From assembly GCA_963756115.1 (NCBI GenBank), contig CAVWMN010000009.1, positions 186,001 to 250,000 of the forward strand: DNA of 64,000 nucleotides. The letters are read 5' to 3'. The notes under the pieces were generated by a model. It was not told where the DNA came from and ran no database searches. It saw only the letters and a program-made list of their open reading frames with translations. Every line of letters starts with the position of its first letter. Position 1 is the stretch's first letter. Shown here one piece after another: positions 16,713 through 25,631 of this stretch. A program made the position numbers and the translations under genes. Source of the stretch: JTS-RE37 sp963756115 (GTDB lineage: Bacteria > Bacteroidota > Bacteroidia > Flavobacteriales > Flavobacteriaceae).

Positions 16713-17495
16713 CTAGAAGTCTTTTCTTTTCGAATTATAGGCCAGTCGCCACACCGGTAGAAGGGTCCACATACTCAATACCAAAAGCGAGATAACAAGC
16801 CCCAGATTGGTTCCGAAGAATTGTTTGAAAAGAGCCCCGGTATATCCCAACAGGGCTGAGATATCTAATTTCAGCAGTATCAGGGTCCGCGACAGGTCTA
16901 TCGGATTAAACATACTCGCCACAAGGGAAGCGGTATCGAGTGGGTATTCTTCAAAAATAATCAGGCAGAGAAGGAACAACCCGTCATAAATGACGGCCAG
17001 GAACAACCACAGGAGCACGGCATATCCAAACCCCTTAATTTTGTTTTCATTAGACAGCGCAATGTTGAAGGCAAGTGCCGTGAAAATGAGCGTCAAAAAT
17101 ACCCCGGTTACAAGCAGGAGGGAAAAATCCCAGATCGCATCGCTCCTGAAAAGCCCGTACAGGGCAAAGGGGATACCCAGGCCTAACCCCAGGCTCATGG
17201 TGAGGGAACCTGCCACCCCGAAATATTGTCCCAAAAATATCGCGGACCGCTTCAAAGGTTGTGCCAGCAGCAGTTCGGTGAATTCCCTCGAATTATAAAA
17301 GTACATCACGCCAAAAATGGTACCGATCAATGGTACAATTACAATAATTACATTCATCAGCGTAATCACTGCTTTGGAGAGGTCGTTGTTGAGGAATAAC
17401 AAAACGAACCCCAGGGCGAGGTAAAAAAAGAAATAGATGTAACTCCACCGGCTCCGTACCAGGTCATAAAAGCTATATTTCAGTATTTTAAGCAT
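16713..17495 (-). CDS. nosY: NosY, ABC permease of the nitrous-oxide reductase maturation transporter
   Basis: A 260-residue integral membrane protein with six predicted membrane helices and the M-Y-F-Y-N-S-R-E-F-T-E-L-L-L-A-Q motif of the ABC-2/NosY family. With NosF it forms the inner-membrane transporter thought to supply sulfur for the copper-sulfide centre of NosZ. Its start overlaps the nosF stop by 8 bp, so translation is coupled. It is the last gene of the nine-gene nos operon and is convergent with the TerB-like gene. Confidence 0.9.
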   Translation of the reverse strand: MLKILKYSFYDLVRSRWSYIYFFFYLALGFVLLFLNNDLSKAVITLMNVIIVIVPLIGTIFGVMYFYNSREFTELLLAQPLKRSAIFLGQYFGVAGSLTMSLGLGLGIPFALYGLFRSDAIWDFSLLLVTGVFLTLIFTALAFNIALSNENKIKGFGYAVLLWLFLAVIYDGLFLLCLIIFEEYPLDTASLVASMFNPIDLSRTLILLKLDISALLGYTGALFKQFFGTNLGLVISLLVLSMWTLLPVWRLAYNSKRKDF

Positions 17496-18195
17496 GGGCT
17501 GGGATTGCTATGGCCGCAATGGCATGTTCAAAATTGGTCTGGCAGGTTTTGTCCAGTAATTCCCGGATACTGCCTTTAAAATAAATTTTTCCTTCAAGGA
17601 GATAGATGATCTCATCCGCGACCTCTTCCACAAACTGCATGATATGGGAGGTGACGAGGAATGTTTTTCCTTTTTCTTTTTCTTCCTGTATCAATTGCTT
17701 CAGCAGTATCAGGGATGCAGGATCCAGGCCGTTGGTGGGTTCGTCAAGGATCATCAGGGGGCTGTCAAACATAAATGTGAGCACAATGTTTACTTTTTGT
17801 TTGGTTCCCCCGGACAAGGTGCCTAATTTTTTGTCCAGAAAGGGTTCCAGGCCAAATAGTTTAACGAGTTTGGCATCCTGGGCTGGTTTTTGACGGAGGT
17901 CCTTGATCATGCGAATCAATTCCCGTACCCTGAGGTTACCCGGGAAGTTGGCGATCTGGGGCAGGTAATCGATGTCATTCCTGTATTTCCAGTTTTTTTT
18001 TATATTCTGGCTAAAGACGGAAACGGAACCCTTTTGGGGCAACACCATCCCAAGGATATTTTTGATCAGTGTGGTTTTACCCGAACCATTGGGTCCCAGA
18101 ACTGCGAATATCCCCCCCGTGTGGATCCCCAGGTCAACCCCTGAAAGGACCTCGTTCCGTCCAAAACTTTTATGCAGGTTTTTTATCTCGATCAT
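17488..18195 (-). CDS. nosF: NosF, ABC ATPase of the nitrous-oxide reductase maturation transporter
   Basis: The 235-residue ATPase has Walker A GPNGSGKTT (about residue 34), the signature LSGGTKQKV, Walker B LMILDEPTNGLD and the switch His in TSHIM. It powers NosY on the cytoplasmic face of the membrane. It overlaps nosD by 4 bp upstream and nosY by 8 bp downstream, the tight packing usual for nosDFY. Family call by motif; the Nos assignment rests on context. Confidence 0.93.
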   Translation of the reverse strand: MIEIKNLHKSFGRNEVLSGVDLGIHTGGIFAVLGPNGSGKTTLIKNILGMVLPQKGSVSVFSQNIKKNWKYRNDIDYLPQIANFPGNLRVRELIRMIKDLRQKPAQDAKLVKLFGLEPFLDKKLGTLSGGTKQKVNIVLTFMFDSPLMILDEPTNGLDPASLILLKQLIQEEKEKGKTFLVTSHIMQFVEEVADEIIYLLEGKIYFKGSIRELLDKTCQTNFEHAIAAIAIPAHA

Positions 18196-19430
18196 AGTAC
18201 CTGTTTCATTAAGGGGTATGGATCCACTAGTTTATCCGGGGTAAAAACCGGGGAAACCTTTTCCGAAAAATCGATGATATCCATAAACAGGCTCCGCAAC
18301 AGGACAATGGTCTCGGGGGTTCGGTTTATGATATAGGAAAACAATTTTACAGGACGGTACGGTACATCCCCTATACCGTCTTTGTTGAGATCATAGCCGG
18401 TATAGCTGCTCCAGTAGTTTTTTTCAAAGCCGTTGTCATTCAATTTACTGTTATAGGAAACATCAAAGGAATTGTATAAGAAATTGTTGTTGACAAAACG
18501 GTTGGCATAGCATGCTCCCCTGACCTTTACGGCCCACCCGTTATTGATAAAGTCATTGCCCTTGTAAACAATGCGGTTGGAACCTTCTATATGAATACCT
18601 ATTGTATTGTCCTCAAAGGTATTCCCGGTTATCTCGGCATCGTTGATCTCTTTCAGCAACATCCCAAAGGAAGCTGTTCCCCAGTTCTTCCGAAAGGTAT
18701 TTTCTTCCATTTTAATATTTTTGGAGAACATGACGGCGACCCCGGCCCCGTTCCTTTCAAAAGTATTGTGGTTGTAAACGTCATTGTTGCTGAACATAAA
18801 ATGTAAGCCATACCGCACATTGTCCGAGCTGATATTATTGGTAATGGTAATATCGTCGGAAAATTCCAGGTAAATACCATCCCGTACGTGCTTAACAATG
18901 TTTTGTACGACTTCGATATTCTGGCAATACCAAAGCTGTATACCGTTCCCTGAATTGAATTCCTCTACAGCATCCCCTGTGATCCTGTTATTCCAGATCC
19001 TTCCGTGTTGTGCTTTTTCCAGATAGATCCCGAAGAATAATTTTTCGAGCACCACATTCTGGATCAGGAAATACTTGCTTTTAACGACCCTGATAGCCGC
19101 ATAATCGGCTGTATAGCTGGTGCCTACATTGATGATATAAAGTCCATCTACCGTAACGTTGTCCGAAAGGATCGTAATTATCTCCCCTTTATCACCCCCA
19201 TCGATTGTCGGATGATCCATACCCAGAAGGGTCAGGGGTTTTTCTATTATAATGTTATGTTCTTTGTACGTTCCTTTATGGATAAGGAGCGTGTCGAAAT
19301 CGGCAGCAAGGGATACGCCTTCTTTTATGGATTTAACGGTACATGTGGGGCATATGTCCACCGTTTTTGCATGCAGCTGGTTCCCCCACCAACAGAGCGA
19401 TATTAAAACGGCCATCTGGAGGTATTTCAT
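18192..19430 (-). CDS. nosD: NosD, periplasmic parallel-beta-helix maturation protein
   Basis: A 412-residue exported protein: Sec signal peptide (MKYLQMAVLISLCWWG...HAK) followed by repeated N-x-I/V-x-x-N-x-F coils typical of the right-handed parallel beta-helix of NosD (for example NNISSDNVRYGLHFMFSNN). It partners NosFY on the periplasmic side to build the CuZ centre of NosZ. A D-x-D-x-D-G calcium-like loop (DLNKDGIGD) is visible near residue 355. The start is shared with the cupin stop (1-bp overlap) and the end overlaps nosF by 4 bp. Confidence 0.93.
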   Translation of the reverse strand: MKYLQMAVLISLCWWGNQLHAKTVDICPTCTVKSIKEGVSLAADFDTLLIHKGTYKEHNIIIEKPLTLLGMDHPTIDGGDKGEIITILSDNVTVDGLYIINVGTSYTADYAAIRVVKSKYFLIQNVVLEKLFFGIYLEKAQHGRIWNNRITGDAVEEFNSGNGIQLWYCQNIEVVQNIVKHVRDGIYLEFSDDITITNNISSDNVRYGLHFMFSNNDVYNHNTFERNGAGVAVMFSKNIKMEENTFRKNWGTASFGMLLKEINDAEITGNTFEDNTIGIHIEGSNRIVYKGNDFINNGWAVKVRGACYANRFVNNNFLYNSFDVSYNSKLNDNGFEKNYWSSYTGYDLNKDGIGDVPYRPVKLFSYIINRTPETIVLLRSLFMDIIDFSEKVSPVFTPDKLVDPYPLMKQVL

Positions 19431-19720
19431 TATCGTATAATTAAAAATGTAGCGTCTTTGGTTGCTGCTACCCAGTGCAGGGTGTCAGCCTCAAAGGTGA
19501 ACCGCTGTTTTTCACGGATAATGTAGGACTCGTCATGGATGTGGAAATCGATTTCACCCTCCAGGACGATCAACAGCACGTCTGCAGGAGCGGTATGTTC
19601 CGGAAAGATAAACCCTTTTTCCAGGCTGATGGCCAGCACCTCCACGGTATTGGTTTTGTGCAATTTCCGGATTTGCAATTTGTCATATTCCCGGGGGATG
19701 AGATCACTTATTTCGTACAT
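19430..19720 (-). CDS. Small single-domain cupin in the nos operon
   Basis: This 96-residue cytoplasmic protein is one cupin barrel: H-T-A-P-A-D-V-L-L-I-V-L-E-G-E-I-D-F (residues 38-55) and a second motif with His at about 82. The canonical metal ligands are only partly conserved (HTAPAD, H...E). It lies between nosL and nosD with 11-bp and 1-bp junctions. Small cupins recur in nos and NO-detoxification loci; a metal- or radical-sensing role is conceivable but unproven. Confidence 0.78.
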   Translation of the reverse strand: MYEISDLIPREYDKLQIRKLHKTNTVEVLAISLEKGFIFPEHTAPADVLLIVLEGEIDFHIHDESYIIREKQRFTFEADTLHWVAATKDATFLIIR

Positions 19721-19731
19721 CGATGGTGTTT

Positions 19732-20172
19732 TTATTTAAACTGACCTCTTAATCCTGTCCACGAAATCAGCTCCCCTGAATATGCTTCTTTTGCTTCCGC
19801 TGCTACTTCTTTACTGGTGAAGGCGGTCAGGAATTCCCCCATAGGACTTGGTATTTCCGGACTTACCAAATACGTTGCATGGGTGGCATCGATCAATTTT
19901 CCGGGAGCATAATAATCAGTGACCAGCAGCAGTGCAACGGTAGCTGTATCCACTTCCTTCAGGGAATTCAACAGGCATTCCGGGGCATCAAACTTATAGA
20001 CTTTACCTTTTTTGGTTACCATTTCTGCGGCATGTTGCATGTCAACGATTGTCATGGAACAAAAGTTGCAGGCATCGGAGCCATAGGCTATAGGTTTCGG
20101 TTGTGGCGTACAGGAACTTACCAATACTGCCAGAATAGGTATCATATATAGTATATTACCGGAAGGTTTCAT
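19732..20172 (-). CDS. nosL: NosL, copper chaperone lipoprotein
   Basis: A 146-residue lipoprotein with a signal peptide ending in a lipobox (V-L-V-S-S-C) and the NosL motif C-x2-C-S-M (NFCSMTI) that binds Cu(I). It delivers copper for the CuZ site of NosZ at the outer face of the membrane. The start overlaps the membrane-protein gene by 4 bp and the stop precedes the cupin by 11 bp. The second family feature, a Met/Asp-rich D-A-P-E-C-L-L segment, is present. Confidence 0.92.
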   Translation of the reverse strand: MKPSGNILYMIPILAVLVSSCTPQPKPIAYGSDACNFCSMTIVDMQHAAEMVTKKGKVYKFDAPECLLNSLKEVDTATVALLLVTDYYAPGKLIDATHATYLVSPEIPSPMGEFLTAFTSKEVAAEAKEAYSGELISWTGLRGQFK

Positions 20173-20777
20173 CGCTTGATTTTTAAAGGTTGTACGCTAT
20201 TTTCTTTTTTTTCCACCCAAAAGGCCAACAGTCCCAACCCAATTCCCAGTCCCAGTGCATACGCCCCGGCCTGGGGGTAGGAGTGGGCCCTGAAATTGAG
20301 GATATCCTTGGTACCGAATAAGGGTGGCTGAAATCCCATCACGGAGCCATCGGGATTCGTAAATTTCATAATGGCTTTGGGATCCAGATTATGTCCATAA
20401 TCATGTTCCCAGAGATAAAAATCATAGAGTCCGGCCGCGCTCACCAAGACCATCATGATGAACCAGTACAGGTACCATTTTGCTCTTCCTGCAAACGCAA
20501 CGATAAGTCCTATCAATGAAGTGATAATGATACCGATGGGGAATATCCGGAACTCGGGGATGGCTTCGGGGATGAATTTCATACCCACATAATGGTTCAT
20601 TAAATTGATGTTCTTGATGTCGTGGGGGTTGGCATCGGCAAAATCGTTTATATAGATATCCATCCCCAGGGGGATGGGGTATTGTGGTGCCTCCAGCGTT
20701 ATGTTCCAAAGCGGGAAAATGAAGAGCAGCAACGGTAGTAGTGCACCCAGTAACATGATGGCCTTAGATTTTTTCAT
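20169..20777 (-). CDS. Four-helix membrane protein of Bacteroidota nos operons
   Basis: The 202-residue protein has four membrane helices (about 5-23, 85-103, 105-125 and 165-185) and two extracytoplasmic loops, one with Y-P-I-P-L-G-M-D-I-Y and one with HDYGHNLDP. Its His and Met content in the loops is compatible with copper or quinol contact. It sits between nosZ and nosL and overlaps nosL by 4 bp. I recognise it only as a conserved companion of clade II nosZ; no named function. Confidence 0.8.
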   Translation of the reverse strand: MKKSKAIMLLGALLPLLLFIFPLWNITLEAPQYPIPLGMDIYINDFADANPHDIKNINLMNHYVGMKFIPEAIPEFRIFPIGIIITSLIGLIVAFAGRAKWYLYWFIMMVLVSAAGLYDFYLWEHDYGHNLDPKAIMKFTNPDGSVMGFQPPLFGTKDILNFRAHSYPQAGAYALGLGIGLGLLAFWVEKKENSVQPLKIKR

Positions 20778-20856
20778 CGTGATGGATATTAAGAAGCGGG
20801 AAGCCAGCCTGGCTACCCCGCTTCAGTGTATGATAGTAAATTTTATCCGTGGTAGG

Positions 20857-22812
20857 CTAATCTCCCAGGGACCAGGCAAGGTCTATATTGGAAGCAGCCG
20901 GGGAAACCCTGACATATCCCTGCATCTCCTGGTGCAAAGCGGAGCAGAAATCCGTACAGTAGAAGGGCCATACGCCTACCTGTTTAGGTTCCCAGACAAA
21001 GGTTTCGGTCTGTCCGGGCATGATCAATAATTCAGAAGTATTGGCACCGATTATACTGATGCCGTGGGGTACATCATAGTCCTGTTCCAGGTTGGTGACA
21101 TGGAAATATACCTTGTCTCCCACCTTGACCCCTTCAATATTATCCGGGTTGAAATGGCTTCGGATCATGGTCATATAGATATGCACCTCATTTCCATTTC
21201 TTTCAATCTTCACATCCGCGTCTGAAGTTGTGCCGTATGGATGTTTATTATCTTTTAGCTCGAAAATCTTTTTGGAACGCTCCTTTATGATATCTGCCGG
21301 TATGCCAGCCGCATAGTGCGGCTCCCCGATGGTTGGGAAATCGAGCAACAGTTCCATCTTTTCCCCTGAAATGTCGTATAACTGGGCAGACTGTGTCACC
21401 TCGGGGCCTGTTGGCAGGTAGCGGTCTTTGGTGATTTTGTTCATTGCTAAAACATATTTACCGAATGGTTTCCGGGAATTCCCCCCCGGGATCATCAAAT
21501 GGCCCACGGAATAGTAGCAGGGTTGCCGGTCTATCACTTCCCAGGTCCCCAGTTTCCATTTAACTACTTCAGATGAAATGAAGAAGGTGGTATAGGCATT
21601 TCCTTCACCATCGAACTCGGAGTGCAAAGGGCCTAAACCGCCACTTGACACGGTACCTGCCAGCACATCTTCAAACTTTAGGATCGGTATGCCGTAAGCC
21701 TCCCCGTCGAATTTTTTGGCCTCTATGGCCGCCAGCATTTTTGTAAAGGAGTGTACCGTAAGATCTGCAGACAATTTTCCGTTGCCAACGATATATTCGC
21801 CTGATGGGTCAACATCACAGCCATGTGGTGATTTTGGGGTAGGTAAAAAGTAAACGGCACCCGGCACATCTGTGGGATTCACCACAAGTACCTCCTTTTT
21901 CATGGTGCTGGTGGCCATATGGGTAGCATCATCGTACACATTATGGGCATAGTTGGCCGGCATTTTTGTTCCGCCGCCATTATTTACATATTCCTCTATC
22001 TTTTTCCAGTTTACAGCTGCTATAAAATCTTTGTCATTCTGGGATGCATTGACCTCCAGCAGGGTGTTGGCTTCTTCCGTGTTGTAGGTGGTGAAAAAGA
22101 ACCATCCGTGGGATTTTCCACGACCCGGATGTGACAAGTCATAGTCAAAACCAGGCATCATCAACTGGAATTTGATATCCATTTTGCCATCTTCAGGCGC
22201 AACACTGATGAATGTCAGGGCTCCCTTGAAATTGCCTTTATAATCCTTAATGGGCATGTCACGCTGGGGAACGGGAACCGAAAACCGGGTACCGGCCACT
22301 ACATATTCTGTATTTTCCGTTACAAATGAAGAACTATGGTTCCCGGCACTGTTGGGGATTTCGAGGATCTCAGTTGTCTCGAATACCGTTAGATCCACTT
22401 TCGCGATACGGGGGGTATTGTTCCCGTTGATAAAGACATACCGGCCATCCAGTTCCCCTGCTGTCTGAGAGATATCCGGATGGTGGGCATCATCCCACGG
22501 TATAAATCCATGTGAGGTATTGAGCATGGGCTTGGTTTCCTCATTATATCCATAGGCCTTTTCCGCATCCTGTGAAAACACGGGAATCACTTTAAATAAT
22601 CGGCCCGAAGGAAGCCCGTAGACCGACAGTTGTCCGCTGAAACCGCCGGAAATAAATGCGTAAAATTCGTCATGTTCCCCAGGGGCCACATACACCTTTT
22701 CGGCGGCATTGGAACTTAAAGCCCCGCCTGTTGTTTTGGCACCGGGCTGGCAACCGGCCAACAGCGTGGCCAATCCCAAACAAGTCATAATGTAAAAACT
22801 ATATTTTTTCAT
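20857..22812 (-). CDS. nosZ: NosZ, nitrous-oxide reductase (clade II type, lipoprotein)
   Basis: The 651-residue enzyme reduces N2O to N2. It starts with a Sec signal ending in a lipobox (LLAGC), not a Tat motif, which marks the clade II (atypical) form. The CuA site C-T-D-F-C-S-A-L-H-Q-E-M lies near the C-terminus, and CuZ histidines occur in D-A-H-H-P-D, G-K-S-H-G-W, S-P-H-G-C-D and L-H-S-E-F. The propeller domain is complete and no internal stop is present. The 48-bp leader has an 11-bp direct repeat TTTATAATAAG (22827-22837 and 22846-22856). It is the third gene of the operon. Confidence 0.97.
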   Translation of the reverse strand: MKKYSFYIMTCLGLATLLAGCQPGAKTTGGALSSNAAEKVYVAPGEHDEFYAFISGGFSGQLSVYGLPSGRLFKVIPVFSQDAEKAYGYNEETKPMLNTSHGFIPWDDAHHPDISQTAGELDGRYVFINGNNTPRIAKVDLTVFETTEILEIPNSAGNHSSSFVTENTEYVVAGTRFSVPVPQRDMPIKDYKGNFKGALTFISVAPEDGKMDIKFQLMMPGFDYDLSHPGRGKSHGWFFFTTYNTEEANTLLEVNASQNDKDFIAAVNWKKIEEYVNNGGGTKMPANYAHNVYDDATHMATSTMKKEVLVVNPTDVPGAVYFLPTPKSPHGCDVDPSGEYIVGNGKLSADLTVHSFTKMLAAIEAKKFDGEAYGIPILKFEDVLAGTVSSGGLGPLHSEFDGEGNAYTTFFISSEVVKWKLGTWEVIDRQPCYYSVGHLMIPGGNSRKPFGKYVLAMNKITKDRYLPTGPEVTQSAQLYDISGEKMELLLDFPTIGEPHYAAGIPADIIKERSKKIFELKDNKHPYGTTSDADVKIERNGNEVHIYMTMIRSHFNPDNIEGVKVGDKVYFHVTNLEQDYDVPHGISIIGANTSELLIMPGQTETFVWEPKQVGVWPFYCTDFCSALHQEMQGYVRVSPAASNIDLAWSLGD

Positions 22813-22860
22813 GCGTTTGTGTTTTATTTATAATAAGGTGGTTATTTTATAATAAGTTGA

Positions 22861-23451
22861 TTATTGATCTGATGGTGGCAGGATTACTTTATCTACGACA
22901 TGCACGATACCATTGCCAGCGGGAAAACTAGCGACGATCATGGCACCTCCCACATAGACATCGTCTCCTTTGACCGCTAGTGAAACATTTTGATCGTTGG
23001 CTTGCCCCAGCTTTTTGAACTTTTTTAGTAAATCCGTGGAATAATTTCCAGGGGTTACATGGTGCTTTAAGATGTTTGCCAGTGCAGCCTTGTTTTCCGG
23101 CTTTAACAAGTTGTCCACTGTACCTGCCGGGAGCGCGTTAAAGGCAGTATTGGTAGGGGCAAAGACCGTCAGGGGACCCGTATTGACAAGAACGTTCTCT
23201 AGTTCGGCCGCCTGAACCGCTGCCACAAGTGTGGTATGTTCCGGAGAACCAATGGCGATGTCCAGAACAGTTGGTTTGGACAGGTCATCTTTGAGAAAGG
23301 CCTGCCCTTGTTTTCCGCTTATCGATTCTCCCGTTTTTTCGGTCGGGTTTGACGTGGTTACAGTTTTCGATTCGTTTTTGCAAGCAACTGAAAATGCCAG
23401 TATCGGTAAAAAACAAAACACAACTTTAAGTCGGGTGTTTGTTTGCATCAT
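22861..23451 (-). CDS. FAS1 (fasciclin) domain lipoprotein in the nos operon
   Basis: A 196-residue lipoprotein: signal peptide with lipobox (L-A-F-S-V-A-C), then one FAS1 domain showing the H1 motif F-A-P-T-N-T-A-F near residue 115 and the second motif H-V-V-D-K-V-I-L-P at the C-terminus. FAS1 domains mediate adhesion or protein contact. The position between the cytochrome c and nosZ (3-bp and 48-bp junctions) suggests a periplasmic role in the N2O pathway, such as docking partners; this is inference. Confidence 0.88.
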   Translation of the reverse strand: MMQTNTRLKVVFCFLPILAFSVACKNESKTVTTSNPTEKTGESISGKQGQAFLKDDLSKPTVLDIAIGSPEHTTLVAAVQAAELENVLVNTGPLTVFAPTNTAFNALPAGTVDNLLKPENKAALANILKHHVTPGNYSTDLLKKFKKLGQANDQNVSLAVKGDDVYVGGAMIVASFPAGNGIVHVVDKVILPPSDQ

Positions 23452-23454
23452 GAT

Positions 23455-23964
23455 TTATTTTAATGTTCTGAAAAATTCCAAAACGGCCCTGGCCTGGTCT
23501 TCCGTTAGGCCTTGATTGGCCATTGGCGATCCGTTGAATTCAATCATCAGGTCTTTGGCCAGTGGGTCTTCCCGGACCATTACCTCCGGATTCAGGATCA
23601 TGTTCATGACCCATTCTGGGCTCCGACGCTCCAGGATATTGTTAGGGGCGGGGCCAATAAATTTTTTACCAACCCTGTGGCAGGCAAGGCACATCTGGTT
23701 ATATATTCCTTCCCCCTGTGTCGCCAGTTCCGGGTCTATTTCTGCATTCAGTGAAACGGCCGTTACCGGACCAACACCTTTGTTATCCAGGGCAATCCGT
23801 TCAGAAGCCTTTGAAGCAGTAACTTCAGGTTCAGTCTTCTCCGGAGATGCAGCGGTCTTCCCACGTTCCATGTTGAAGCCGTCATTTTTCTTTTCTTCCT
23901 TTTCGCCACAACCCAGCATGAGGGCTGATAGCACTACCAGGGTACCCTTAAGGACCGTTTTCAT
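23455..23964 (-). CDS. Monohaem cytochrome c lipoprotein, likely electron donor to NosZ
   Basis: The 169-residue protein has a signal peptide with lipobox (L-M-L-G-C-G), a charged spacer of about 65 residues, then a class I cytochrome c domain with CLACH haem attachment near residue 93 and an axial Met in NGSPMANQGL. A lipid-anchored cytochrome at the head of a clade II nos operon is the expected electron carrier from the quinol pool. It is the first gene of the operon; the leader from the predicted start to the ATG is about 25 nt. Confidence 0.9.
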   Translation of the reverse strand: MKTVLKGTLVVLSALMLGCGEKEEKKNDGFNMERGKTAASPEKTEPEVTASKASERIALDNKGVGPVTAVSLNAEIDPELATQGEGIYNQMCLACHRVGKKFIGPAPNNILERRSPEWVMNMILNPEVMVREDPLAKDLMIEFNGSPMANQGLTEDQARAVLEFFRTLK

Positions 23965-23990
23965 TACAATGGTTTTTAAAATTTATAAAG

Positions 23991-24033
23991 CAAATGTAGT
24001 AGCGCAATAGCAGTTGAAATATGATTTTTGTCA
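23991..24033 (-). promoter_or_regulatory. Crp/Fnr-type operator plus -7 box for the nos operon
   Basis: TGATTTTTGTCA at 24022-24033 is centred 33 bp from TACATTTG (23991-23998, minus strand). It places all nine nos genes under the same class II signal as the stress proteins. Confidence 0.82.
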
Positions 24034-24220
24034 TATTAAAGCTTAAAGAACCAGCCGGGATGATTGCTGATTGTCCAATATCTGGTGAGTGTGATAACCG
24101 CCGGATGATAGTTAGAAAAAGAATGCCAGTTTCCGGAACTGTCTGTAAGTGCCTCCGAAACGGCAAGCTAAAATAATAGGGGACCGGCGTCGCCCGGATG
24201 CCAGGCAAAAAGAGGATTTT

Positions 24221-25051
24221 CTACAGGTTTATTTTAAGGGTCAGTACCGGGAAATTAGCCTGATTTGTGACGTCCTCCCCGATACTTCCCTGGAAAAAGT
24301 GCGCCAGCCCTTTCCTGCCGTGCGTGGGTATCGCCATTACATCAAAATTTTCTTTTTTGGCGTAGTTCAGGAAACCGTCCTGTATGCTATAATCATTGTA
24401 AACTTCCACCGCCTTGTCAGGCTCCCCTGCCTTGAGCATAAAATCGGCAATTCGTTTCCGGGCTTCACTGCTGCTCATAAAACCGTCATAAGGGGTTATG
24501 ATCAAAAGTAGTTTTACCCCAGCTCCAAATTTCTTTGCAAAGGCGGTTACTTGTTTGTACGCCCGGACGGAATCATCTTCAAAATTACTTGCAAACAATA
24601 TATTCCGGATGTTTAAATCAGGGTTCGGGCCTTTGATCACCAAAACAGGTACATCGGAAGTACGGACCACCTTTTCTGTATTTGAACCTCCAAAAAAATT
24701 ACTGGACCCATGCTTACCTTGCGAACCCATAACGATGAGGTCTGTCTGCTGTTCCCGGGCAACATTGTTCAGTTCGCTGAAGATCTTGTAGTTCTGAAGC
24801 ATTTGATGTATGGGAATGCCTTTTAAGTAGGGTTTGTCCAGGAACAGGGCAAAACGATCTTTGACCAGCTTCATGTAGAACCTGGCTTCTTCATATTCCT
24901 GTGCCTCGTCCTTCGCCAATACTGCTTCCGAAAGTCCAAGCATATGCAGTACGGTAATACCCGCCTGCTGCTGCCTCGCAATTTTGGCAGCTACCTCCAG
25001 TGCGTAACCGGATGCATCAGAAAAATCGACCGGGACCAATATATTCTTCAT
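24221..25051 (-). CDS. Universal stress protein, tandem UspA domains (divergent subtype)
   Basis: A 276-residue protein with start MKNILVPVDFSDAS, unlike the PTDF start of the other copies. MGSQGKHGSSNFFGGSNT carries the nucleotide signature in domain 1, and domain 2 has a second P-T-H-G-R-K-G near residue 250, so both halves may bind nucleotide. It is translated 1 bp downstream of the hibernation-factor gene, a pairing that suggests a dormancy function. The 190 bp between its end and the nos operon promoter region hold nothing I can support. Confidence 0.92.
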   Translation of the reverse strand: MKNILVPVDFSDASGYALEVAAKIARQQQAGITVLHMLGLSEAVLAKDEAQEYEEARFYMKLVKDRFALFLDKPYLKGIPIHQMLQNYKIFSELNNVAREQQTDLIVMGSQGKHGSSNFFGGSNTEKVVRTSDVPVLVIKGPNPDLNIRNILFASNFEDDSVRAYKQVTAFAKKFGAGVKLLLIITPYDGFMSSSEARKRIADFMLKAGEPDKAVEVYNDYSIQDGFLNYAKKENFDVMAIPTHGRKGLAHFFQGSIGEDVTNQANFPVLTLKINL

Positions 25052-25052
25052 A

Positions 25053-25364
25053 TTACATCGTTTTTTTGGTGGTGCTTAACTTAGCTTTTCGCTTTCTGAG
25101 TTGCCTGTCGAGGTCATCAAGGGCCGCCGCTGCCGCTTTTTCAAAATTATCTTCAGTCGATTTTGCAAAGAGTCGGGGTCCGGGGGCACTCAGTTCTATA
25201 TGGCAACTTTTATCGCTTCCCCCGGGGTCGTTTTCAAGTTTTAGGGTTACCCGGGCCCGGATTACAAATGGGTATTTGTGTGACAGTTTTCGAAGGTTGC
25301 GGGTAATGATTTCACTAAGTGATTCGCTCACCTGCATTTTCCGGTATTCAATATGTATTATCAT
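25053..25364 (-). CDS. hpf: Ribosome hibernation promoting factor / RaiA family
   Basis: A 103-residue protein beginning MIIHIEYRKMQVSESL; the longer frame to 25406 adds 14 residues without family similarity. The S30AE fold is seen in the strand-helix start, the basic L-R-K-L-S-H-K-Y and the acidic-hydrophobic second half, and a basic tail (RKRKAKLSTTKK) follows. It dimerises or inactivates 70S ribosomes in starvation. It lacks the long C-terminal domain of long HPF. Leader of about 165 nt from the predicted promoter at 25532-25539. Coupled to the stress protein downstream. Confidence 0.88.
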   Translation of the reverse strand: MIIHIEYRKMQVSESLSEIITRNLRKLSHKYPFVIRARVTLKLENDPGGSDKSCHIELSAPGPRLFAKSTEDNFEKAAAAALDDLDRQLRKRKAKLSTTKKTM

Positions 25365-25531
25365 GCTCGGTTTTATTAAGTTTTTTTTACTAATGATTAG
25401 AGGCAATCAGAATGCTATAAACCGCAAGTTACTATGGAATCCAATTTAACCGATGCTTTCCTTTTTCAGAATAACTGGAAATTTGGCCGCCCCGACCCTG
25501 ATCGGATCTAAACGCCATCAGAACGCTGTTT

Positions 25532-25605
25532 CAAAAATAATCTGGATCGCTTATTCCCGAAATGATATAAATCATTTTATCAGGAGTTCAGAATCCTAAT
25601 CTTTA
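25532..25605. promoter_or_regulatory. Divergent Crp/Fnr-type operator for hpf-usp and the DUF2267-like gene
   Basis: TGATATAAATCA (25563-25574) is flanked on both sides: TATTTTTG on the minus strand at 25532-25539 is centred exactly 33 bp away, and on the plus strand TAATCTTTA (25597-25605) lies at 32-33 bp with one extra base in the spacer. Confidence 0.8.
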
Positions 25606-25631
25606 GTGCTCATTATAAAAATACAGGAATC

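Noticed and set aside
22827..22856. Direct repeat TTTATAATAAG before nosZ as a regulator site
   Set aside because: The repeat lies in the 48-bp leader inside an operon, is AT-rich and has no link to a known regulator; noted only with the gene.
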